From an uncultured Flavobacteriaceae bacterium (lineage in GTDB: Bacteria > Bacteroidota > Bacteroidia > Flavobacteriales > Flavobacteriaceae): 8,593 nt of DNA. The DNA lies in NCBI GenBank assembly GCA_938074515.1, contig CALJFV010000187.1, forward strand, positions 1 through 8,593. The letters are read 5' to 3'. Shown piece after piece: positions 1-5,566 of this stretch. A program made the translations under genes and the position numbers. Every line of letters begins with the position of its first letter. Position 1 is the first letter of the stretch. Below the pieces are notes generated by a model that did not search any database, was not told where the DNA came from, and saw only the letters and a list, made by a program, of their open reading frames with translations.

Positions 1-239
1 GCAATAATGAACCATGGATTTTGAAACCATTGAATCAACTGCAAGAGCAAAAAAAGTAAAACGATACGCAGCACTATAGCCCAAGCAATTCCAATAGTTC
101 GCACTCTCGCTTGATCTTTTTCTGGGGCTTGCTTTGAGGCGATAGAAATATATAGCAAGTTATCCAAGCCCAGGACAGCCTGTAGCATAATAAGTAAAAC
201 CAGTGAGGTCAGATGTTCCAATGTAAATATATCTTCCAT
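1..239 (-). CDS. TerC-family integral membrane protein (partial, C-terminus outside the window)
   Basis: My translation of the minus strand from the ATG at 239-237 gives 79 residues of an open frame that leaves the window at position 1. The N-terminus fits the TerC/YoaE/YkoY family: a short acidic start, a hydrophobic segment at about residues 10-30 ending in the family motif GLDNLLYIS (the Asp-Asn pair is the conserved intramembrane metal-site candidate), a charged loop (about 34-45), and a second span at about 48-70. Family members are inner-membrane proteins linked to tellurite resistance or, in Bacillus, to manganese export; which applies here cannot be read from this fragment. The start lies one base after the TGA of the E1 dehydrogenase gene (TGA-T-ATG), so it is probably in the same transcript and translationally coupled. 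No promoter of its own is seen. Family assignment is firm; substrate is not. Confidence 0.85.
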   Translation of the reverse strand, partial: MEDIFTLEHLTSLVLLIMLQAVLGLDNLLYISIASKQAPEKDQARVRTIGIAWAIVLRIVLLFLLLQLIQWFQNPWFII

Positions 240-240
240 A

Positions 241-2244
241 TCAATAGGCTAAAAGATCCTCTAAGATCTCCTTTAATCGGTTTTTTGCCAGGTATTGTTG
301 TTCTAGAGCACTTGCAAAAGGAATGGGGGTTTCTAAACTGGCCACACGACGTATTGGAGCATCCAAATACTCAAAACATTCTTCAGAAATAATTGCTGAT
401 AGATCAGAAGCAATGCCCCCAAACATACTGTCTTCTTGAAGTAATAAGACCTTCCCTGTAGCTTTGACCACTTCGATTATGGTAGCCTTATCTAAAGGCA
501 CCAAACTGCGCAGATCGACAATGCGGCAATGGGCGCTTATGTCCTCAGGCACTTCTAGAGCCCAATGCACCCCGGCGCCATAGGTAATCAACGCTACCTT
601 TTCACCTTGAGTCAGCACTGCCGCTTTTCCCAGGGGTAAGTGATAATAATTTTGAGGGACCATTCCTCTTATACTTCGGTACAATGCCTTGTGCTCAAAA
701 AACAATACAGGATTAGGGTCTGCGATGCTTGAAGCCAATAGACCCTTGGCATCTTCAGGAAAAGCGGGGTAAACGACTTTAAGGCCAGGAGTATGCGTAA
801 ACCAAGCTTCGTTAGTTTGACTGTGAAAGGGCCCTGCTCCTACACCTGCCCCACAGGGCATGCGCACCACCACATCCGCCTTTTGACCCCAACGATAATG
901 GCTTTTGGCTAGATAGTTGACAATTGGATTAAATCCAGAGCTGACAAAATCAGCAAACTGCATTTCAACAACAGCTTTATATCCGTTGATAGACAGCCCC
1001 ATGGCAGCAGAAAGAATGGCCGATTCACAAATTGGCGTATTGCGCACCCGTCCGTGGCCATATTTTTCTAAAAGCCCTTCCGTAATTTTGAATACTCCGC
1101 CATATTCGGCAATATCTTGCCCCATGATCACCAAGTCATCATGATGCTCCATAGCCTGCTCTAGTCCTTGGGCTATGGCATCAACATAACGCATTTCCTC
1201 GAGATTTTCTGAAGGCTTAATCTCTTCAAATACAGGTTTTTGGAACACATCATCTAACTCATTACTTATCGTAGACTGAATTTTGGGCTCATCAAAAGCC
1301 AAGGCCAGATGCTCATTAATTTCATCCGTTATCTGAGCGCTTAAGACCTCCTCGTAATCTTGCGTTAAAACATTTTGTTCTCGCAAATAGGACGCGTACG
1401 TTTCTAGGGGATCTTTAAGGGCCCATTGATCCATCAATTCTTGAGGAACATACTTAGTTCCACTGGCCTCTTCATGACCTCGCATTCTAAAGGTTTCAAA
1501 TTCAATTAAAACGGGACGAGGGTTTTCGCGCATTGAACGAACAATGCTCTCGAGATTGGCGTATACGTCGAGAATGTTATTGCCTTCTATACGATGGCCT
1601 TCCATCCCATAACCAAGTGCACGATCGACCAAATGCTTGCAATTGTATTGTTCAGAAGTTGGTGTGGAAAGTCCATATCCATTATTTTCAATACAAAACA
1701 ACACGGGAAGACCCCATACAGACGCCACATTCAGCGCTTCGTGTATGTCTCCTTCACTGGTCCCCCCCTCGCCTGTGAAAACAGCACACACCTGGTTATT
1801 TTGCTTAAGTAAATTTCCCAAGGCAATCCCATCGGCGACGCCAAATTGTGGGCCCAAATGTGAAATCATCCCTACGATATTGAACTCTTGAGTCCCAAAA
1901 TGAAAACTCCGATCACGGCCCTTTGTAAACCCGTTTGCTTTGCCTTGCCACTGAGAAAACAATCGATAAAGTGGGATGTCTCGGGTCGTAAACACACCGA
2001 GATTTCTGTGCATGGGCAATATATATTCCTGAGGGGTTAACACTGAGGCCACGCCAACCGAAATGGCTTCTTGTCCGATACCACTAAACCACTTACTTAT
2101 TTTTCCTTGACGCAAAAGAATGAGCATTTTCTCCTCAATCATACGTGGTTTTAACATGCGCTGATACAAATTCAACAAGGTTGCATCGTCCAAGTCTTTG
2201 CGGTCAAAAACAAATGGTTTTACCGGGATGGTTTCGCGGCTCAT
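241..2244 (-). CDS. Fused alpha/beta E1 component of a 2-oxoacid dehydrogenase (branched-chain type)
   Basis: This 667-residue protein is a thiamine-diphosphate-dependent E1 that decarboxylates a 2-oxoacid and passes the acyl group to the lipoyl E2 of a cytosolic complex. Residues about 15-320 are the alpha part, with the TPP/Mg site starting GEGGTSEGD at 158-166 and closing with ENN at 186-188, then RMRGH at 253-257 in the active-site loop. About 320-350 is a linker. Residues 350-667 are the beta (transketolase-like) part, with Glu407 in TPICES, and HSQ at 474-476. GEG rather than GDG, followed by SEGD, is what branched-chain E1 alpha chains carry, so 2-oxoisovalerate dehydrogenase is likelier than pyruvate dehydrogenase. 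Such fusions are common in Bacteroidota. The frame stays open to 2376, but I choose Met at 2244: the extra 44 residues look non-homologous and cross the divergent promoter. E2 and E3 are not in the window. Confidence 0.93.
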   Translation of the reverse strand: MSRETIPVKPFVFDRKDLDDATLLNLYQRMLKPRMIEEKMLILLRQGKISKWFSGIGQEAISVGVASVLTPQEYILPMHRNLGVFTTRDIPLYRLFSQWQGKANGFTKGRDRSFHFGTQEFNIVGMISHLGPQFGVADGIALGNLLKQNNQVCAVFTGEGGTSEGDIHEALNVASVWGLPVLFCIENNGYGLSTPTSEQYNCKHLVDRALGYGMEGHRIEGNNILDVYANLESIVRSMRENPRPVLIEFETFRMRGHEEASGTKYVPQELMDQWALKDPLETYASYLREQNVLTQDYEEVLSAQITDEINEHLALAFDEPKIQSTISNELDDVFQKPVFEEIKPSENLEEMRYVDAIAQGLEQAMEHHDDLVIMGQDIAEYGGVFKITEGLLEKYGHGRVRNTPICESAILSAAMGLSINGYKAVVEMQFADFVSSGFNPIVNYLAKSHYRWGQKADVVVRMPCGAGVGAGPFHSQTNEAWFTHTPGLKVVYPAFPEDAKGLLASSIADPNPVLFFEHKALYRSIRGMVPQNYYHLPLGKAAVLTQGEKVALITYGAGVHWALEVPEDISAHCRIVDLRSLVPLDKATIIEVVKATGKVLLLQEDSMFGGIASDLSAIISEECFEYLDAPIRRVASLETPIPFASALEQQYLAKNRLKEILEDLLAY

Positions 2245-2251
2245 AGAAAAA

Positions 2252-2279
2252 TAATTGCTAGGGTTAAAAATAGCAATTA
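2252..2279. repeat. 9-bp perfect inverted repeat in the E1 leader (candidate operator or leader hairpin)
   Basis: TAATTGCTA (2252-2260) and TAGCAATTA (2271-2279) are perfect reverse complements separated by 10 bases. The dyad begins 8 bases upstream of the chosen E1 ATG. On the minus strand its spacer overlaps TATTTTTA (2272-2265), a 7-of-8 match to the Bacteroidota -7 element TAnnTTTG, but no TTG lies at a suitable distance upstream. A symmetric site here could bind a repressor or fold as a stem in the mRNA leader. There is no U-run after it on either strand, so it is not a typical terminator. The repeat is seen directly; its function is inferred. Confidence 0.55.
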
Positions 2280-2313
2280 ATTGTGTCTTATCCCTTCGGC
2301 CGTGGGTAAAATT

Positions 2314-2347
2314 TTGAGTCTGTAACCGCACAAATTCAGTATATTTG
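2314..2347 (+). promoter_or_regulatory. Bacteroidota-type promoter for the oxygenase operon
   Basis: TATATTTG at 2340-2347 is a perfect match to the Bacteroidota -7 consensus TAnnTTTG. A TTG at 2314-2316 lies 23 bases upstream, at the long end of the known spacing for the -33 element. Transcription would begin near 2354, giving an AT-rich leader of about 14 bases without a Shine-Dalgarno, usual for this phylum. Its presence inside the longest possible E1 frame supports the shorter E1 start. Confidence 0.55.
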
Positions 2348-2367
2348 CAAGGTAAATTTTTATTTAG

Positions 2368-3318
2368 ATGACCCATATTCCCTCTGTTGATTTAGCTGAT
2401 TTTTTGTCAGATGACCCAAAGCGAAAAGCTCAGTTTGTGGCTGAGATTGGTGATGCCTATCAAGAAATTGGTTTTGTTTCGCTCAGCAATCACTTTTTAT
2501 CGCGAGAACTCATGAATAACTTATATCATGAGGTTAAAGCGTTTTTTGATTTACCCGCAGCGGTAAAAGCAAAGTATGAAATTCCAGGACTAGCAGGTCA
2601 GCGGGGTTATGTATCTTTTGGAAAGGAACATGCCAAAGGTCAGAGTAAAGGAGATTTAAAAGAGTTCTTTCACTTTGGACAAGAGGCCTCGCCTGACGCA
2701 AATCTAGCTCAGCCTTATCCAGAAAATGTTTCTGTGACCGAATGCCCTAAATTCAACGAAACCGGAATGCAAGCCTACGAAATGCTTGAAAAGACGGGAA
2801 TTTATGTGCTTAGAGCTTTGGCCTTGTATATGGATTTGGAAGAAACTTATTTTGATCATTGGGTGACTGATGGAAATAGTATTTTAAGACCAATCCACTA
2901 CCCTCCTATCACTCAAGAACCAGAGGGCGCGGTGCGTGCGGGTGCTCATGGTGATATTAATTTAATCACACTGCTCATGGGAGCCTCTACCGGGGGGTTA
3001 CAAGTATTGACTAAAGAAGGTCAATGGGTCGATGCTCGGCCTGAAGAAGATCAACTTGTCATCAATGTAGGAGATATGCTCGAGCGGCACACAAACAACA
3101 AACTGCGTTCGACAATTCATCGCGTGATCAATCCGCCGCGAGATCAATGGGACACCCCTCGGTATTCCATACCATTTTTTATGCATCCACGATCAGACAT
3201 GAAACTGGATTGTCTGGACACTTGCATTAATCAAGATACTCCTAAAGCTTATCCAGACATTACTGCTGGTGATTTTCTAGAGGAGCGGTTAATTGAAATT
3301 GGCCTCAGAAAAAAATAA
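2368..3318 (+). CDS. Isopenicillin-N-synthase-like Fe(II)/2-oxoglutarate-dependent oxygenase
   Basis: The 316-residue product has the layout of the isopenicillin N synthase / plant 2-oxoglutarate dioxygenase superfamily. The N-terminal DIOX_N-like part (about 3-125) contains a YQEIGFVSLSNH block where the substrate pocket begins. The C-terminal double-stranded beta-helix core follows (about 168-275), with the iron ligands His194 and Asp196 (AHGD) and His251 (STIHRV), and Arg265-x-Ser267 (RYSIPFF) to bind the 2-oxoglutarate carboxylate. All catalytic residues are present, so it should be active in the cytosol. The substrate is not predictable: relatives include ethylene-forming enzymes, gibberellin oxidases and many uncharacterised bacterial enzymes, and no antibiotic biosynthesis genes are nearby. 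The ATG at 2368 follows a Bacteroidota promoter and begins the family-like N-terminus MTHIPSVDLADF. It is the first gene of an apparent operon; the next begins 23 bases later. Confidence 0.9.
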   Translation: MTHIPSVDLADFLSDDPKRKAQFVAEIGDAYQEIGFVSLSNHFLSRELMNNLYHEVKAFFDLPAAVKAKYEIPGLAGQRGYVSFGKEHAKGQSKGDLKEFFHFGQEASPDANLAQPYPENVSVTECPKFNETGMQAYEMLEKTGIYVLRALALYMDLEETYFDHWVTDGNSILRPIHYPPITQEPEGAVRAGAHGDINLITLLMGASTGGLQVLTKEGQWVDARPEEDQLVINVGDMLERHTNNKLRSTIHRVINPPRDQWDTPRYSIPFFMHPRSDMKLDCLDTCINQDTPKAYPDITAGDFLEERLIEIGLRKK

Positions 3319-3341
3319 AGCTCTAAATTGAAATCATTTAC

Positions 3342-3683
3342 ATGGCCGACTTACGCGATCAGCTAAAACATTTATTTCCAGATCATGCCGAGTCCAAAGA
3401 ACCGGTAGAAACAGATCGAGATCAACAAGAATTTTCTGTCAAGGATCAAACCCTACCCCTGATTTGTCGATTTGAAAAACGAAAAGGAAAAGGAACGACA
3501 ATTATCGAGGGATTCGAAGGCGATTCCGAGGCACTGAAAGCTTTAGCCAAAACCATTAAGCAACAGTTTAGTGTCGGAGGAGGTATCAAAGAGCATTGCA
3601 TCATCTTACAAGGCAATTTTCGGGATCAAATCATGGATTTCCTAAAACAAAAAGGATATAAAACCAAGCGTGTCGGCGGATGA
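3342..3683 (+). CDS. SUI1/eIF1-like translation factor (YciH family)
   Basis: This 113-residue protein has a charged, probably disordered N-terminal tail (about 1-36), then an eIF1/SUI1 domain (about 38-113). Visible family signatures are the basic stretch FEKRKGKGTTIIEGF (44-58), VGGGIKE, IILQGNFRDQI (87-97) and the terminal KGYKTKRVGG. Archaeal and eukaryotic eIF1 act in start-codon selection on the small ribosomal subunit. Bacterial YciH-type proteins probably bind the same ribosomal site and, in E. coli, are reported to restrain translation under stress; the role in Bacteroidota is not well known. The length is usual for bacterial members. It follows the oxygenase after 23 bases with no clear promoter or Shine-Dalgarno, and its stop overlaps the start of the next gene as ATGA (3680-3683), so it is probably cotranscribed with both neighbours. 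Confidence 0.9.
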   Translation: MADLRDQLKHLFPDHAESKEPVETDRDQQEFSVKDQTLPLICRFEKRKGKGTTIIEGFEGDSEALKALAKTIKQQFSVGGGIKEHCIILQGNFRDQIMDFLKQKGYKTKRVGG

Positions 3684-4558
3684 ATCCATTAACGGTGCAT
3701 ATCGGCGGTGTTCCAGAACATTTCAATTACCCCTGGTATCTATTGCTCAAGTCTAAAGATCTTCAAGAAAAGCAGGTCAATTTAAGATGGCAAGATTTTG
3801 ATGGCGGTACAGGAGCTATGGTTCAATCCTTAGTTAATGGAGAGATTGACTTGGCGGTACTGCTCACAGAAGGGGTAACTAAAGCCATTTGTGATGGTGC
3901 GCCGATTAAACTCATCCAGTATTTTGTTTCGTCTCCACTGATTTGGGGGGTTCACACTCATGCAGTTAGCGGCTTAACAAACCCTCAAGACTTAATTCAC
4001 CGGGCAAAAAACACCTCGAACCAGAACGTTAAAGTAGCAATAAGTCGCCATGGTAGTGGCTCTCATTTGATGGCTTATTTATATGCTAAATCTCTTGGAA
4101 TAGACCCAGAAACAGGGCTTTCTTTTCGTGAAGTGGGTGACCTAGATCATGCGCTTGAAGAATTAAAGTTGGGACATAGCGATATTTTCTTATGGGAAAA
4201 ATTCACCACACAACCTTACGTCACGCAATTTGATTTTTTGCGTATTGACCAGTATCCAACACCCTGGCCATGTTTTGTGCTTGCTGGGCGTGAAGACTTT
4301 ATAAGACATCACTCGGAAACGGTTGAGAAGATAAAAAAGGGGATTAACAAACATACTTTAGCCATGCTCGAGAGAACAAACCTTGTTGAAGAGCTCGCTA
4401 CACGATACGCCCAAGAACCCGCAGCGATTGAGTCCTGGCTTTCCCAAACACAATGGAGTCAAAATACAATTGACGCAAAGACACTTCAACAGGTCCAAAA
4501 GGAGCTTTTAAATCTCGGACTCATAAAGCAAGTTTACCCTGATAAACTTTTTTTCTAA
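3680..4558 (+). CDS. Orphan substrate-binding-protein-like protein without signal peptide (type 2 PBP fold)
   Basis: The 292-residue protein resembles type 2 periplasmic-binding proteins of the NMT1/THI5-SsuA-like kind, and most recalls the family containing fungal Ca3427-like proteins (recognition from memory, not a search). Sequence signs are the opening strand TVHIGGVPEHFNYPW, the GTGAMVQSLVNGEIDLAVLLTEG block (43-65) where such proteins bind ligand near an aspartate, and the SRHGSGSHLMAYLYAKSLG element (122-140) that begins lobe 2. There is no signal peptide or lipobox: the ATG directly precedes the first strand, so it should stay in the cytosol. No ABC permease or ATPase is nearby. A cytosolic ligand sensor or an enzyme related to THI5-type pyrimidine synthesis are alternatives; THI5's His/Cys-rich motif is not evident. 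Translation probably couples to the SUI1 gene through the ATGA overlap. Fold fairly sure, function unknown. Confidence 0.75.
   Translation: MNPLTVHIGGVPEHFNYPWYLLLKSKDLQEKQVNLRWQDFDGGTGAMVQSLVNGEIDLAVLLTEGVTKAICDGAPIKLIQYFVSSPLIWGVHTHAVSGLTNPQDLIHRAKNTSNQNVKVAISRHGSGSHLMAYLYAKSLGIDPETGLSFREVGDLDHALEELKLGHSDIFLWEKFTTQPYVTQFDFLRIDQYPTPWPCFVLAGREDFIRHHSETVEKIKKGINKHTLAMLERTNLVEELATRYAQEPAAIESWLSQTQWSQNTIDAKTLQQVQKELLNLGLIKQVYPDKLFF
4530..4554 (+). terminator. Weak intrinsic terminator overlapping the end of the binding-protein gene
   Basis: AAGTTTA (4530-4536) and TAAACTT (4543-4549) can pair across a six-base loop, and a run of seven T begins at 4548, partly inside the stem. A second run of eight T follows the stop codon (4559-4566). 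The stem is AT-rich and therefore weak, but the placement at the end of a plus-strand operon that meets a minus-strand unit fits a terminator. Unusually, the stem lies within the last codons of the gene. Confidence 0.45.
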
Positions 4559-4616
4559 TTTTTTTTCCTGCCCTACGCAACCCTTCACGCCAACATTGTA
4601 TCTATTAGATGTAATC

Positions 4617-4802
4617 TCAATGATATGGTGACTTTTTTAATTGTTCTCGGCGTCCTTTTGGTAACCAATTATCTTTTATTAGAATTTTCTTGTAATGACG
4701 CTTCTGAGGCCGACTACCCTCAAAAGGACTAATCCAATCCATTACAGAAATTACCATTAAGGTCAAAAAAATTGTCGCTAATGCGGCTCTTTCATTTGCC
4801 AA
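4617..4802 (-). CDS. Possible small single-span membrane protein (hypothetical)
   Basis: A 61-codon frame starts with ATG at 4802, inside the last 25 bases of ung in another frame, and fills most of the space before the facing operon. The product has a short N-terminus (MANERAA), one strongly hydrophobic segment (about 8-23, ALATIFLTLMVISVMDW) and a 35-residue basic tail rich in Lys and Arg with the phrase IKDNWLPKG. The positive tail after the span predicts N-out, C-in topology. I do not recognise a family. For it being real: membrane-protein-like organisation, coupling position after ung, and the otherwise empty space. Against: short length, no Shine-Dalgarno, and no known homologue. It could be a chance frame. 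Confidence 0.42.
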   Translation of the reverse strand: MANERAALATIFLTLMVISVMDWISPFEGSRPQKRHYKKILIKDNWLPKGRREQLKKSPYH

Positions 4803-5515
4803 ATAACCCTACTGCCCCCGTTTTCTTCTAAATATTCATTGGCCTTATTAAAATGATCATTGCCGAACCACAAACCTCGGTTGGCACTCAGTGGTGAAGG
4901 ATGTCCACAGTGCAGAACACAATGCCTTGAAGAATCGATAAGTTTTTCTTTGCCCTTTGCGAAACGCCCCCAAAGCATAAAGACTACGCCCGTTTTTCTC
5001 AGACTAATTTCTTCTATCACCGCATCGGTAAACAGCTCCCAGCCTTTTTTTTGATGACTTCCCGCCTTACCACTTTCTACGGTGAGCACCGTATTGAGCA
5101 ACAAAACTCCTTGCATTGCCCAATGCGACAAATCACCGGAATGATGGGTGAAATCAATTAGATCATTTCTACCCTGCGACCTGTTTGAATTTATGGCAGC
5201 TGAAGGATCAAGCTCTTTTTTATAGACCTCTTTAAGGATATTAAGCAAAGATGGTGGCTTAGGGATACCCTCTGGAACTGAAAACGCCAAACCGTGAGCC
5301 TGTCCAAATCCATGATAAGGGTCTTGTCCTAAAATCACCACTTTAACTTGATCAAGTGGGGTGAGCTCAAAGGCCCTAAAAATTTGGTCTTGTGGAGGAA
5401 AACATGAACCACATAAATATTGAGCTTTGATAAATTTCACAAGCGAAGACCAATAGCTTTTGCTTGTCTCTTGCGCCATAAGCTCCTGCCATGAGTCCGC
5501 CAGAATTAATTGCAT
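4778..5515 (-). CDS. ung: Uracil-DNA glycosylase, family 1
   Basis: Ung removes uracil from DNA after cytosine deamination or dUTP misincorporation, starting base excision repair. The 245-residue protein carries the family-1 motifs: the water-activating GQDPYHG (63-69, catalytic Asp65), the uracil-specificity stretch GLAFSVPEGIPKPPSLLNIL (75-94), QGVLLLNTVLTVE (135-147), and the C-terminal minor-groove loop HPSPLSA (205-211). I choose Met at 5515 because MQLILADSWQEL matches the usual N-terminus; an in-frame Met at 5545 would add 10 residues without homologous look. The protein is longer than E. coli Ung (229) mainly because of about 17 extra residues between SLLN and QGVLLLN. It is divergent from mutS2 across 51 bases, and its 3' end overlaps a possible small membrane ORF. 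Identity is secure. Confidence 0.96.
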   Translation of the reverse strand: MQLILADSWQELMAQETSKSYWSSLVKFIKAQYLCGSCFPPQDQIFRAFELTPLDQVKVVILGQDPYHGFGQAHGLAFSVPEGIPKPPSLLNILKEVYKKELDPSAAINSNRSQGRNDLIDFTHHSGDLSHWAMQGVLLLNTVLTVESGKAGSHQKKGWELFTDAVIEEISLRKTGVVFMLWGRFAKGKEKLIDSSRHCVLHCGHPSPLSANRGLWFGNDHFNKANEYLEENGGSRVIWQMKEPH

Positions 5516-5521
5516 TTGTCG

Positions 5522-5529
5522 TACTTTTG
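5522..5529 (+). promoter_or_regulatory. Candidate -7 element of the mutS2 promoter
   Basis: TACTTTTG matches the Bacteroidota -7 consensus TAnnTTTG exactly and lies 37 bases before the mutS2 ATG, inside the short ung-mutS2 divergent space. No TTG is found at the expected -33 distance, so the promoter is incomplete by consensus. An AGAGGA at 5549-5554, 12 bases before the ATG, could be a weak ribosome-binding site. No equally good element was seen for ung on the other strand. Confidence 0.4.
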
Positions 5530-5566
5530 CGGTGAAATTAATCAATTTAGAGGATTATTTTCTGCT

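Noticed and set aside
917..1891. Several plus-strand open frames of 72-84 codons inside the E1 gene
   Set aside because: They are antisense shadows of a strongly conserved long gene, overlap each other in different frames and show no domain-like sequence.
2265..2272. TATTTTTA on the minus strand as the E1 promoter -7 element
   Set aside because: Only 7 of 8 positions match and no TTG lies at the expected upstream spacing; kept as a remark, not called as a promoter.
2998..3186. Minus-strand 62-codon frame inside the oxygenase gene
   Set aside because: Antisense to the catalytic core coding for the HxD...H and RxS motifs; no start signal or recognisable product.
4860..5054. Plus-strand 64-codon frame inside ung
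   Set aside because: Antisense to conserved Ung motifs; explained by the ung reading frame.
5510..5566. Nineteen-codon upstream extension of mutS2
   Set aside because: Overlaps the ung start and the -7 element and lacks similarity to MutS2 N-termini; Met at 5567 fits the family.
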